Source: Ramlibacter sp. (GTDB lineage Bacteria; Pseudomonadota; Gammaproteobacteria; Burkholderiales; Burkholderiaceae_C). From it: a stretch of DNA of 64,000 nt. Made by a program: the position numbers and the translations under genes. This document shows positions 9,821 through 17,902 of the stretch, piece after piece (position 1 is the stretch's first letter; the number at the start of each line of letters is the position of its first letter). The stretch spans positions 2,418,001-2,482,000 of the forward strand of contig JAHBZM010000001.1 in assembly GCA_019635435.1 (NCBI GenBank), given 5' to 3'. The notes beneath the pieces are model-generated. The model saw only the letters and a program-made list of their open reading frames with translations. It ran no database searches and was not told where the DNA came from.

Positions 9821-12232
9821 ATGCACCGCCTTGGCTCCCACCCACCCCCTGACGCGCCGATGGCCGTGGCCGGGCATGCGCCGCTGACCCGCATGCGCCT
9901 GGACGAGGCCCAGGCCCGGCGCGTGGTGCTGGCCCAGGCGATTGAAACCGCCGACACCCAGGGCCGCTGGCTGACCGATGCCGAGCGCGAGACGATTGAC
10001 CTGCAGGCCGTGGCCGCCGCGCGCGAGGCCCAGGGCGCCGATGGCGCCGTGCCCGTGGCGCCCGCGCTGCACCGGCGCGCCGAGCTCGTGCTGGCCGCTG
10101 CCGGGCCGCGCCACAGCGGTGTGGCCGCGCTGGCGCAGGCCGCGCCCTGGCAGCGCTGGCTGCTGTGGGGCGTGCCGCTGGCCGCGCTGGTGCTGGGCGT
10201 GGCCACCGACCGCATTGCCAATCCGCACCGGGTGGACCTGCTGTCGCTGCCGCTGCTGGGCATCGTGGTCTGGAACCTCCTGATGTACGCCTTGCTGGCC
10301 GTGGCAGCGCTGCGGGCGTGGCGGCGCCCGGCGTCCCCGAACCCCTCCGTGCCGCCGCTGGCCGGCTTGCGCCAGTGGCTGGGCCACTGGCAAGCTGGCC
10401 TCCCACGCTGGCGCAAGGCGCAGGCGGCCCGGGCCTGGGGCGAGGTCACCGCGGCTTTTTTTGCGCGCTGGCAGGGGCTCACCGCCGCGCTCACGGCGCA
10501 GCGCCTGCGGCGGGTGCTGCACCTGTCGGCCGCGGCCTGGGGCGCGGGCGTGGCGCTGTCGCTGCTGATGCGCGGCACCGTGGTGGCCTACCGCGCGGGC
10601 TGGGAAAGCACCTTTCTGGGCGCGCAGCAGGTGCATGCCATCCTCAGCGTGTTCTTCGCGCCCGTGGTGGCGCTGTTCTCGCTCGAACCCTTCACCGTGC
10701 AGGAGATCGCCCGCATGCAGTTCGAGGCGGGCGGCGCCGGCATGGCCGACGGCGGCGGCCGCTGGGCCCTGCTGTACGTGGGCCTGCTGGTGTTGCTGGT
10801 GGTGCTGCCGCGCCTGCTGCTGGCGGCCGTGGCGCACTGGCAGGCGCGGCGGCTGGCCGGGCGGATCGAGCTGGACCTGGGCGAACCGTATTTCCAGCGC
10901 CTGATCGACCGCCTGTTTCCGGCGCAGGTGCGCGTGGCGCTGCTGAGCCAGCGCGACGAAGACCGCGCGGCCCTGCTGCGTGTGCTGTGGCAGGAGCCGG
11001 GCCCCGCCGGGCAGGCACCGCCCGCAGGGGCCGTGCTGGTCCGCACGCCCACCGGGGACGCGTTGCGCCTGGCCGAACCGGCCCAGGCCGACGTGCTGCT
11101 GCAGGTGGTGGGCCAGGCCAGCGACCTGGAGACGGCCCCCGCGGCCTGGCCGGCGGGCCGGCCGGTGCTGCTCCTGGTGCGCACGCCGGCCGGCAAGGAA
11201 GCCGCGCAGCCGGGCCACGAGCCCCTGCAGGCGCTGGCCGAGCGCCTGCAGGGCCGCCAGGAGGCGGTTCGCGCGGTGCTGCCCTTTGCGGCCTTTGCCC
11301 GCTGCTGGGTTCAGGAGGGCGCCTGGCTCGATGCCATGGCCCGCTGCGTGCCGCGCGCCAGTGCCCAGGGCTGGGCGCGGCTGGCCCAGGCCTGGCAGGC
11401 CCGCAACCAGACCCGCTTGGACCGTGCCATGGCCCTGATGGCGGTGGAACTGCTGGGCGCGGCGGGCCAGTCGCAAGGGGTGGACAGTGCGCCGCTGTCG
11501 GTCAAGAGCCTGATCAGCGGAACCGAGCGTGACGCCCAGGAGCAGGCCCGCAAGGCGGCCATGGCAGCCGTGGTGCTGCGGCTGCAGCGCGCCGACGCCG
11601 AGACGTTTGCGCAGCTGCTGAGCCTGCACGGCATCGAGGCATCGGCCGCGGGCGCGCTGGAAAGCCGGCTCGAGGAGAAATTCGCGGTGCAGGCGGCCGT
11701 GAATTCACCCCAGGCCGGCATGGCGGGCGCCGCCACGGGCGCGGCCATGGGCGCCTCGGTGGACCTGCTCACGGGCGGGCTCACGCTGGGCGCGGCGGCC
11801 GCCCTGGGTGCGCTGGTGGGCGGCGGGGCGGCGTTTCTGGGCGCGGCCTGGAAGAACCGCACCGGCGAGCAGGGCGTGACCACGGTGCGGCTGAGCGACG
11901 ACATGCTGCAGGCGCTGTGCGAGGCCGCGCTGCTGCGCTACCTGGCGATCATTCATTGGGGGCGCGGCCCGGTGGCTGCCCGGCTCGGTGATTTCCGGCC
12001 GGAATGGCGCAGCGAGGTGGTGGCTGCGGTGGCGGCCCGGCGCGGGGAGTTGCTGGCGCTGTGGGCCAGCGCGCGGGCCGCGGGGGGCCAGCGGGTGGCC
12101 GGCGAGCCCGGCATGGAGCCCACGGCCGAACTGGCGGACCAGCTCAAGGACATCACGCGCCGCTTGCTGGCGCGCCTTTACCCTGCCAGTGACCCCACGA
12201 ATGACCCCGGCAGCCCGCAGGCGCCGGGGTAG
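9821..12232 (+). CDS. DUF2868/DUF3482-like membrane fusion protein lacking a P-loop
   Basis: An 803-residue protein. Residues 1-330 resemble DUF2868 membrane proteins, with hydrophobic segments around 112-128, 139-165, 235-250 and 312-332. Residues about 540-800 resemble the C-terminal part of DUF3482 proteins, including the Gly/Ala-rich stretch near 628-678 (DLLTGGLTLGAAAALGALVG). In relatives known to me these are two adjacent genes, the second starting with an Era-like GTPase domain. Here the corresponding middle part (VRVALLSQRDEDRAALLRVL near 367) has no GxxxxGKS/T. The function is unknown. Family assignment is from memory of sequence patterns. Confidence 0.7.
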   Translation: MHRLGSHPPPDAPMAVAGHAPLTRMRLDEAQARRVVLAQAIETADTQGRWLTDAERETIDLQAVAAAREAQGADGAVPVAPALHRRAELVLAAAGPRHSGVAALAQAAPWQRWLLWGVPLAALVLGVATDRIANPHRVDLLSLPLLGIVVWNLLMYALLAVAALRAWRRPASPNPSVPPLAGLRQWLGHWQAGLPRWRKAQAARAWGEVTAAFFARWQGLTAALTAQRLRRVLHLSAAAWGAGVALSLLMRGTVVAYRAGWESTFLGAQQVHAILSVFFAPVVALFSLEPFTVQEIARMQFEAGGAGMADGGGRWALLYVGLLVLLVVLPRLLLAAVAHWQARRLAGRIELDLGEPYFQRLIDRLFPAQVRVALLSQRDEDRAALLRVLWQEPGPAGQAPPAGAVLVRTPTGDALRLAEPAQADVLLQVVGQASDLETAPAAWPAGRPVLLLVRTPAGKEAAQPGHEPLQALAERLQGRQEAVRAVLPFAAFARCWVQEGAWLDAMARCVPRASAQGWARLAQAWQARNQTRLDRAMALMAVELLGAAGQSQGVDSAPLSVKSLISGTERDAQEQARKAAMAAVVLRLQRADAETFAQLLSLHGIEASAAGALESRLEEKFAVQAAVNSPQAGMAGAATGAAMGASVDLLTGGLTLGAAAALGALVGGGAAFLGAAWKNRTGEQGVTTVRLSDDMLQALCEAALLRYLAIIHWGRGPVAARLGDFRPEWRSEVVAAVAARRGELLALWASARAAGGQRVAGEPGMEPTAELADQLKDITRRLLARLYPASDPTNDPGSPQAPG

Positions 12233-12252
12233 TGCACCGGGTCAGTTTCCGT

Positions 12253-12423
12253 TCAACCGCCTTTGTGCGGACGCTTGCCGGGGTTCTTCTTGCTGCGCGT
12301 GGCCTTGCCGCGCTCCAGGCTGATCTTCTGGCCGCCGCCGTCGCGGTGGCGGGGATAGCCTTCCATGGCGGGAGGTGCCGGGGTGCGCTTGCGGTCGGCT
12401 TCGGTGACGATTTTGTTGCCCAT
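12253..12423 (-). CDS. Small basic protein of unknown function
   Basis: A 56-residue ORF beginning MGNKIVTEADRKRTPAPPAM and ending in a Lys/Arg/Gly-rich tail (GKATRSKKNPGKRPHKGG). GGAG lies 9 bp before the ATG, and codon use is like that of its neighbours. The basic tail with KKNPGKRPHKGG suggests a nucleic-acid- or ribosome-associated protein, but no family is recognised. It lies alone between the fusion gene and the DUF2059 gene. Confidence 0.7.
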   Translation of the reverse strand: MGNKIVTEADRKRTPAPPAMEGYPRHRDGGGQKISLERGKATRSKKNPGKRPHKGG

Positions 12424-12501
12424 GAGGTACTCCGGTTCTGATTGGAAAAACCCACTATTTTGCCATGCGCGCGGGCCGGGCCCGTGGCGCCTGTGCGGGG
12501 C

Positions 12502-13071
12502 CTACTTGCTGGCCGGTTTGGCGGGGGCCGGGGCGGGCCCCACACCCAGCCGGCGGGCGATGGACTGGTCGAGCGCGCGGACCTTGGGTTCGATGGCGCC
12601 GCGCGTATCGGTGACGAGCTTGGGAACCAGCGCGTCCTGCAGCGCGCCGCCCAGTGCCTGGAACTTGGCATAGGCGGGCGATTCAATGATCGCCACCACC
12701 TGGCGCAGTTCGTCCTCGCTGAGTTTCTCTTCAAGCACCGCGCCCATGGTGGACGGGGCCAGCTTGAGCGCGCGCTCGGTCACCAGCGGCACGGCATCGT
12801 CCACGTACTTCTTGACGTCGGCCTGGATGTCGCGCGCCACGGCTTCGCGCTTGTCGGCGGCAATGCGGGTGGACAGGGCCTGCGCGGCGCGGTCCATCAT
12901 GGCGGCGGCGGGCTGCTCGGCCAGCGAGCGGGCCATGGCTTCGATGGCCGGCTGCTGCGCCTTGAGGATGCGCGCCACCAGCTCTTTCTTGGCGGGGGTG
13001 GTCTGGGCCTGCGCGGCAAAAGCCGCGAGCAGCAGCGTGAGGGTGATCAGGGGGTGTTTCAGCATGCGCAA
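12502..13071 (-). CDS. DUF2059 domain exported protein
   Basis: A 189-residue protein with a signal peptide cleaved after about residue 22 (LLAAFAAQAQ). The mature part is helical and resembles DUF2059: LSEDELRQVVAIIESPAYAKFQAL is the characteristic block. The tail is Ala/Pro-rich (PAPAPAKPASK). Start may be the first ATG (MRMLKH) or two codons later. It is periplasmic and of unknown role. Confidence 0.82.
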   Translation of the reverse strand: MRMLKHPLITLTLLLAAFAAQAQTTPAKKELVARILKAQQPAIEAMARSLAEQPAAAMMDRAAQALSTRIAADKREAVARDIQADVKKYVDDAVPLVTERALKLAPSTMGAVLEEKLSEDELRQVVAIIESPAYAKFQALGGALQDALVPKLVTDTRGAIEPKVRALDQSIARRLGVGPAPAPAKPASK

Positions 13072-13097
13072 TCTTAAGCGCTGGCCACCGCGGGAAG

Positions 13098-14015
13098 TCA
13101 GGCGGTGTCGGGAAAATTCAGCGCCTGGCGGCTGGTGAACTGGCGCGCCTGCCCGGTCACCGGGTCGGTGAACGCGAGGCTTTGGGCCAGCAGGCGCAGC
13201 GGGTTGGCGGGGTCGTCGCCGCCTTCGGGCAGCAGCTCGGGGTAGATCCGGTCGCCCAGCAGCGGCAGGCCCAGCGCGGCCATGTGCACGCGCAGCTGGT
13301 GGCGCTTGCCGGTGTGCGGTTGCAGCCGGTAGCGCGCCAGCGCGCCACGGGCCTCCAGCAGTTCGATGGTGGTGTGCGCATTGGCCTGGGCCTCCGGCCC
13401 GGCCTCGAGTTCACGCATCTGCATGAAGTGGCCGGCCTGCACCAGCGTGCTCGCGCGCGTGAGCGGGAACGCCAGGCCGGCGCGCCAGGGCGCGATGGCC
13501 TCGTAGGTCTTGTGCACGCCGCGCGTGGCAAACAGCGCCGCGTAGTGCTGCACGCTGGCCCGCTGCTTGGCGAACAGCACCAAGCCCGCGGTTTCGCGGT
13601 CGATGCGGTGCAGCGGGGCAAGCGCGTCCAGGCCGAGTTTCTGGCGCAGCCGCACCAGCAGCGTTTCGTGCAGGTACTTGCCGGTGGGCGTGACGGGCAG
13701 GAAGTGCGGCTTGTCGGCCACCACCAGCCAGTCGTCTTCAAACAGCACGGTTTCGCGCGCGGGGTTGGCGGCTTCAGCGGGCAGGCTGCGGTAGTAGTAG
13801 AGCCGGCGGTGGGCCTGGTAGGGCTGGCCGGGCGTGACGCTGTGGCCGGCATCGTCCAGCACATCGCCACGCGCCATGCGCGCGGCCCATTCGGGCTGCG
13901 CGATGGCCGGGAAGCGCTCGAGCAGAAAGTCGATCAACCGGGGCCAGGGGCCGGGGGGGAGGCCCACGCAGCTTGCGCCCACGCCCTGGCGCGCAGGCAG
14001 TGGCGGCTCAGACAC
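13098..14015 (-). CDS. RluA-family pseudouridine synthase
   Basis: A protein of about 305 residues with the RluA/RsuA catalytic motif LHRIDRETAGLVLFAK, whose aspartate is the active-site residue, followed by the YEAIAPWRAG and KRHQLRVHMAALGLPLLGD blocks. It isomerises uridine in rRNA or tRNA; the exact target is not deducible. The likely start is the GTG at 14015 (VSEPPLPARQG). The frame stays open 58 codons upstream, but that part only translates the repeat and the end of trhO. It overlaps the upstream trhO gene by 8 bp. Confidence 0.9.
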   Translation of the reverse strand: MSEPPLPARQGVGASCVGLPPGPWPRLIDFLLERFPAIAQPEWAARMARGDVLDDAGHSVTPGQPYQAHRRLYYYRSLPAEAANPARETVLFEDDWLVVADKPHFLPVTPTGKYLHETLLVRLRQKLGLDALAPLHRIDRETAGLVLFAKQRASVQHYAALFATRGVHKTYEAIAPWRAGLAFPLTRASTLVQAGHFMQMRELEAGPEAQANAHTTIELLEARGALARYRLQPHTGKRHQLRVHMAALGLPLLGDRIYPELLPEGGDDPANPLRLLAQSLAFTDPVTGQARQFTSRQALNFPDTA

Positions 14016-14961
14016 CGCCGGGCCGCCCCAAGGCGACTGAAGCCCCCTCGGGGGGCAGCGCAGCACATGAAGTGGCAAGCGTGGGGGCCAACGCAACCGC
14101 GGGCTTGTCGCCATCATCGCCCGCGGCCTGCAGGCGCTGGGCCCGCGCCAGGCGCCATTCGCCGTCGGGCTCGCCGCCGTACACATCATTGAGCGTGGTG
14201 GTGGTTTCCTTCAGGTGGGTGTCCAGCGCGACGCGGTTGTCAAAGACAAAGCACTCGCCCTGCCAGTCCTGCCCGGCGTCGGGCATTTCCTTGAAGTAGT
14301 TGAGGATGCCGCCCTCGAGCTGGTAGACCGGCACGCCCATGTCCTGCATCCAGGCGCTGGTCTTCTCGCAGCGGATGCCGCCGGTGCAGTACATGGCCAC
14401 GCGCTTGCCGCCGGCCTTCCACTCGTCCACATGGGCCCGCACATAGGCCGGGAAGTCGCGGAAGTTGGTGACCTGCGGGTCAATGGCATTGGCGAAGCGG
14501 CCGAGCCGGAATTCAAAGCTGTTGCGGTTGTCCAGCAGCACCACGTCGGGCTGCGTGATCAGCTCGCGCCATTCGCGCGGGGACACGTTGATGCCGGTGT
14601 CGCGCGCCGCGTCCACGCCGGGCACGCCCAGCGGCACGATCTCGGCCTTCAGGTGCACCTTCATCTTGTGAAAGGGCACGGTCTTGCATTCGCTGCGCTT
14701 GAACGGCATGCCGGCAAAATGCCCGCCCAGGCGCGGGTCTTCGAGCAGCGCGCGCTCGATCGCGTCGAGCACGCCAGGCTGGCCCGCGAGCATGCCGTTG
14801 ATGCCCTCGGCCGCCACGAGGATGCTGCCGGTCACGCCGCTGGCCGGGGGCGCGGTGAGTTCGCGCAGCACGGCCGCCACCTCTTCAGGCTGCGGCAGGT
14901 TGACGAACTTGTAGAAGGCTGTGTGCTGCAGGTTGACGGCGGGGAAGGACAGGGCGCTCAT
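14008..14961 (-). CDS. trhO: tRNA uridine(34) hydroxylase (rhodanese-domain, YceA family)
   Basis: A 317-residue protein: an N-terminal acylphosphatase-like domain, then a rhodanese domain with the active-site loop YCTGGIRCEK (cysteine near residue 192). The family forms 5-hydroxyuridine at position 34 of tRNAs. The start MSALSFPAVNLQHTAFYKF is chosen because an in-frame ATG 13 codons upstream lies in non-conserved sequence. The last 25 or so residues (SCAALPPEGASVALGRPGGV) are encoded by a dispersed DNA repeat and are probably not part of the ancestral protein. Confidence 0.92.
   Translation of the reverse strand: MSALSFPAVNLQHTAFYKFVNLPQPEEVAAVLRELTAPPASGVTGSILVAAEGINGMLAGQPGVLDAIERALLEDPRLGGHFAGMPFKRSECKTVPFHKMKVHLKAEIVPLGVPGVDAARDTGINVSPREWRELITQPDVVLLDNRNSFEFRLGRFANAIDPQVTNFRDFPAYVRAHVDEWKAGGKRVAMYCTGGIRCEKTSAWMQDMGVPVYQLEGGILNYFKEMPDAGQDWQGECFVFDNRVALDTHLKETTTTLNDVYGGEPDGEWRLARAQRLQAAGDDGDKPAVALAPTLATSCAALPPEGASVALGRPGGV
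14021..14088. repeat. Comamonadaceae-type GC-rich repeat at a gene junction
   Basis: The tract reads GGGCCGCCCCAAGGCGACTG, then a near-perfect hairpin GCCCCCTCGGGGGGC (14042-14056), then CAGCGCAGCACATGAAGTG and AAGCGTGGGGGC. From memory, close relatives of this tract are scattered between genes in Comamonadaceae genomes. Here it overlaps the coding end of trhO. Confidence 0.65.
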
Positions 14962-15103
14962 GCCCCCGATTTTCCCACGGCCGCAAGGCCCGGGTCGCAA
15001 GCCCGGGCCGCTGACGCCATCTGGCGGCAGGCGCCTACAGGCCGGGCCACGCGCAGCGTCCAGACTGGGGCCCTTGGAGATTCAACCGCAAAGGACAGAC
15101 ACC

Positions 15104-15241
15104 ATGAACTATGTCGCCCACATTGGCCCGGTGGCCGCCCTGATTGCCGGCGTGCTGATTCTGATGATCCCGCGGCTGCTCAACTACATCGTGGCGATCT
15201 ACCTGATCATCGTCGGCGTGTCGGGCCTGCTGGGTCGCTGA
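15104..15241 (+). CDS. DUF3096 small membrane protein
   Basis: A 45-residue, almost wholly hydrophobic protein (MNYVAHIGPVAALIAGVLIL, IPRLLNYIVAIYLIIVGVSG) matching DUF3096 in length and pattern. It has two short membrane helices separated by PRLL. AAAGGA lies about 10 bp before the ATG at 15104. An upstream frame extension is ignored because it crosses the promoter region. The function is unknown. Confidence 0.88.
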   Translation: MNYVAHIGPVAALIAGVLILMIPRLLNYIVAIYLIIVGVSGLLGR

Positions 15242-15251
15242 AGCTCCAGGC

Positions 15252-16133
15252 TCAGGCGGCGCCCGGCGCGCGGTGTTCGCCAAACCAGCTCAGCACTTCG
15301 CCCCACAGGGGCTGCGCCTTGCGCCGGAAGTAGCCCATGTGGCCAATGGCGCCCAGGCCGCTGCGCTGGGGGTCGATGTCGATGGCCTGCCAGGGCGTGC
15401 CGCGGTAGCCGGCCATGAAGGCGTCGCGCGAGGCTGGCGGGGCCCACAGGTCGTCCAGCGCATTGGCGGCGCGGATCGGCGTGGTCACGCGGCCAAAGCG
15501 CTCGGCCACGTCGGGCATGGCCGGGTCGTCAAAGAAGTAGTGCGGGTAGCGGCACCAGTGCTTCCACTCGCGGTACACGTCCAGCGGCAAATCCTCGCCC
15601 ATGCCCAGCCGGCTCCAGGCCAGGTAGCCCTTCCAGCGGATGATCAGCGGACCCACGAGGTTCCACATGATCCAGACCTTGATGCGCTCGGCCATGGGCA
15701 TCCAGCCGTTCCAGCCTGCACCCGTGGCAAAGGTATAGAACCGCGCCACGCGCTCATGGTTGGGCAGCAGGCCAAAGGCATGGCCGCCAAACGAGTGACC
15801 CACCATGAACAGCGGCACGTCGTCACGGGCCATGTGGTCCACCGCGGCGGCCAGATCCTGCCGGGCCCAGTCCAGGTAGGCCATGCGGAAGCCGCGCAGG
15901 CTGCCCGGGCGCGACAGGCCGATGCCGCGGTAGTCCAGCGTGAGCACGGTGTAGCCCTGGGTGCTCGCGTATTCGGCAAAGGCCTTGTAGAACAGCTGGG
16001 GCGTGCCGGTGGCGCCGGCCACGATCAGGTGGCCGCGCAGCGGGCCCTGGGCGGCATAGCGCAGCGCCGTGAGGCGGTAGCCATCACGCGTGGTGAGCGC
16101 AATGGGGGAGGCGGTGACGGGTGGGGGGGTCAT
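15252..16133 (-). CDS. Alpha/beta hydrolase
   Basis: A 293-residue alpha/beta-hydrolase-fold protein. The nucleophile elbow is GHSFGG near residue 113, the oxyanion region is VAGATGTPQLFY, YRGIGLSRPG lies near 70, and a late histidine is in GHMGYF near 267. The pattern resembles the YbfF/COG4757 group of predicted hydrolases. The substrate is unknown. It is translationally coupled (4-bp overlap) behind the TetR gene, so it is co-transcribed and probably under that regulator. Confidence 0.88.
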   Translation of the reverse strand: MTPPPVTASPIALTTRDGYRLTALRYAAQGPLRGHLIVAGATGTPQLFYKAFAEYASTQGYTVLTLDYRGIGLSRPGSLRGFRMAYLDWARQDLAAAVDHMARDDVPLFMVGHSFGGHAFGLLPNHERVARFYTFATGAGWNGWMPMAERIKVWIMWNLVGPLIIRWKGYLAWSRLGMGEDLPLDVYREWKHWCRYPHYFFDDPAMPDVAERFGRVTTPIRAANALDDLWAPPASRDAFMAGYRGTPWQAIDIDPQRSGLGAIGHMGYFRRKAQPLWGEVLSWFGEHRAPGAA

Positions 16134-16738
16134 GGGGTGGCTCCGGTAGGGGGAAGGCTGAGGCGGATGAGGTCGATCAGGGCGGCGGTGGTGTCGCGCA
16201 TGGCCTGCACATCACTGGCCACGCGCGCCTGCACCAGCGCGCCTTCGTAGGCCGAGACGATCAGCGCGGCCAGCCCGCGGGCGCGTGCCGGTGCCACGCC
16301 GGCGCGGCCCAGTTCTGCCGCGAGGCGGTCGCGGATGGCGGCAAAGCCCGTGGCCAGCGCCGCGCGCAGGGCCGTGTCTTCAGGGGTGCTTTCAAGGGCC
16401 ACGGCGGCCAGCGGGCAGCCGCGCTCAAAGCCGCTGCCTTCCAGCACCTTTTGCGCCGCGCTCATCCACAGCGTGAGGGCGGTTGCGGGGTCGCCCGCGG
16501 CGCGCTCGAACACCTTGTCAAGGTGGCCCGTGAGCTGGTCGATGACGGCAGCGATGGCGGCCAGCGCCAGCTCGGTCTTGCCGCCCGGAAAGTGGTGGTA
16601 CAGCACGCCCTTGGGCGCGCTGGCGGTGGCCAGCAGCTCGCTCAGGCCCACCCCGTGGAAGCCGCGCGTGCGCAAGGCATCGAGCATGGCTGCGATCAGG
16701 CGGTCGCGGGTGCCGGGAGGGGCGGTTTCTGCATTCAT
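16130..16738 (-). CDS. TetR/AcrR-family transcriptional regulator
   Basis: A 202-residue regulator with an N-terminal HTH (RDRLIAAMLDALRTRGFHGV, then LSELLATASAPKGVLYHHFP) and a C-terminal ligand domain of the LmrA/YxaF type (GFERGCPLAAVALE). It is the first gene of a two-gene operon with the hydrolase. A perfect palindrome 15 bp before its start is the likely autoregulatory operator. Confidence 0.92.
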   Translation of the reverse strand: MNAETAPPGTRDRLIAAMLDALRTRGFHGVGLSELLATASAPKGVLYHHFPGGKTELALAAIAAVIDQLTGHLDKVFERAAGDPATALTLWMSAAQKVLEGSGFERGCPLAAVALESTPEDTALRAALATGFAAIRDRLAAELGRAGVAPARARGLAALIVSAYEGALVQARVASDVQAMRDTTAALIDLIRLSLPPTGATP

Positions 16739-16752
16739 GAGCGTGTAGTCTA

Positions 16753-16768
16753 TAGACCGGTCGGTCTA
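16753..16768. promoter_or_regulatory. TetR-type operator palindrome
   Basis: TAGACCGGTCGGTCTA is a perfect inverted repeat (arms TAGACCG and CGGTCTA around GT) of the form commonly bound by LmrA/AcrR-like TetR proteins. It lies 15 bp upstream of the TetR start and 67 bp before the GAF-domain gene of the other strand, so it could affect both. Confidence 0.85.
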
Positions 16769-16834
16769 GTGTCAAGCCATTGCAAAGCAACGGGGCTCCC
16801 CATCCGCAAACCCCAAATCTGCGTACCATTCAGC

Positions 16835-17848
16835 ATGATCCCAGCTCCCATTCCGGCCCAAGAAGGCCTGCGTCTGGCCGCCGTTCGTGCCGCCGTCTGC
16901 GCGTATGCCCCTCGCGAGGAGCGCTTTGATCGCATCACGCGCACGGCCAAGCGGCTTTTGCAGGTGCCGATTGCGCTGATCACCATCGTTGAAGAAGACG
17001 AGCAATGGTTTCGTTCGGTGCAGGGCCTGGACGAGCCGCACACCCCCCGAGATATTTCGTTCTGCGGTCACGTGGTGGCGTCGGGCAAGCCGCTGGTGAT
17101 TCGGGACACCTGGACCGACAACGCCTTTGCCGACAACCCGCTGGTGCTGGGCAAGCCCGGAATCCGCTCCTACGTGGGGCTGCCGCTGGAAATCGCGCCC
17201 GGCATTTTTGCGGGCTCGCTGTGTGCCATTGACACCATGCCCCGCACCTACGACGAGGAAGAGCTGGCGGCGCTGCAGGACCTCGCGCGCATGGCTGAAA
17301 GCGAATTGCGCTCAGTGGCTGTGGCCAGCTTGCAAAAGTCGCTGCTGATGCGGCTTGACCTCGCGCAGCGGCGGCAGGCACTTGACCCGGTCACGGGCTG
17401 CTGGACGATCCGCGGCTTCCGGGAGCTGCTGGGCCTGGCCGTGGAACAGGCGCATGCCGACAACACGCAGATGGCCCTGTGCCTGCTGCGCGTCAACACG
17501 GACGCGGCCGCATTGAAGCTGCCCCATGGCGACAGTGGCCGGACTCTGATGCTGGGGTGGCTGGCCCAGCTGCTGCGCGGCCGCCTGCCGCCCGAGGGCG
17601 CGCTGGCCCGCCTGGGCGACACCGACTTTTGCGCCTTGCTGTCGGCGCCCACGGCTCTGGCGCTGGAGCGCGTCCTCTCGCCCGTGGTCCAGCCGGAGCT
17701 GTCGGCACTGCTGGCCCATGGTCAGTCCTTTCAGGCACGCGTGGACAGCCATGTGGTGCACCTGGACGATCTGGGCGGCGCGGCGACCGGCAACACGATG
17801 TGGGCGCGCATCCTGGCGGCGCTCCAACCCGGCAAGAAATGGGCCTGA
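16835..17848 (+). CDS. GAF-domain protein with degenerate GGDEF-like domain
   Basis: A 337-residue protein. Residues about 25-165 form a GAF sensor domain (RLLQVPIALITIVEEDEQWF, DISFCGHVVASG, VLGKPGIRSYVGLPL). Residues about 180-330 look like a diguanylate cyclase fold (DPVTGCWTIRGFRELLGLAV), but the GGDEF signature is replaced by LGDTDFCALL, so cyclase activity is unlikely. It is probably cytoplasmic, since no membrane segment is seen. The start MIPAPIPAQ is chosen because the upstream frame is antisense to the TetR gene. Confidence 0.85.
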   Translation: MIPAPIPAQEGLRLAAVRAAVCAYAPREERFDRITRTAKRLLQVPIALITIVEEDEQWFRSVQGLDEPHTPRDISFCGHVVASGKPLVIRDTWTDNAFADNPLVLGKPGIRSYVGLPLEIAPGIFAGSLCAIDTMPRTYDEEELAALQDLARMAESELRSVAVASLQKSLLMRLDLAQRRQALDPVTGCWTIRGFRELLGLAVEQAHADNTQMALCLLRVNTDAAALKLPHGDSGRTLMLGWLAQLLRGRLPPEGALARLGDTDFCALLSAPTALALERVLSPVVQPELSALLAHGQSFQARVDSHVVHLDDLGGAATGNTMWARILAALQPGKKWA

Positions 17849-17851
17849 CAA

Positions 17852-17899
17852 GCCTGTAGTCCAGGCAGGGCGGCCACTGCGTGCTACAAAAAGCGTAGC
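17852..17899 (-). repeat. Palindromic mini-element copy 2 (subfamily I), intergenic
   Basis: The sequence is GCCTGTAGTCCAGGCAGG, then GCGGCCACTGCG, then the hairpin GCTACAAAAAGCGTAGC. It fills the 54-bp gap between two convergent genes and aligns block by block with the copy at 37778. The hairpin may serve as a terminator here, although no long T-run follows. Confidence 0.85.
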
Positions 17900-17902
17900 G
17901 AA

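Noticed and set aside
10165..11532. Second plus-strand frame inside the DUF2868-like fusion gene
   Set aside because: Gly/Ala/Arg low complexity; the 9821-12232 frame carries membrane helices and family-like motifs over its whole length.
16121..16834. Upstream extension of the GAF-domain ORF
   Set aside because: Antisense to the TetR gene and across its operator; the GAF domain needs only the start at 16835.
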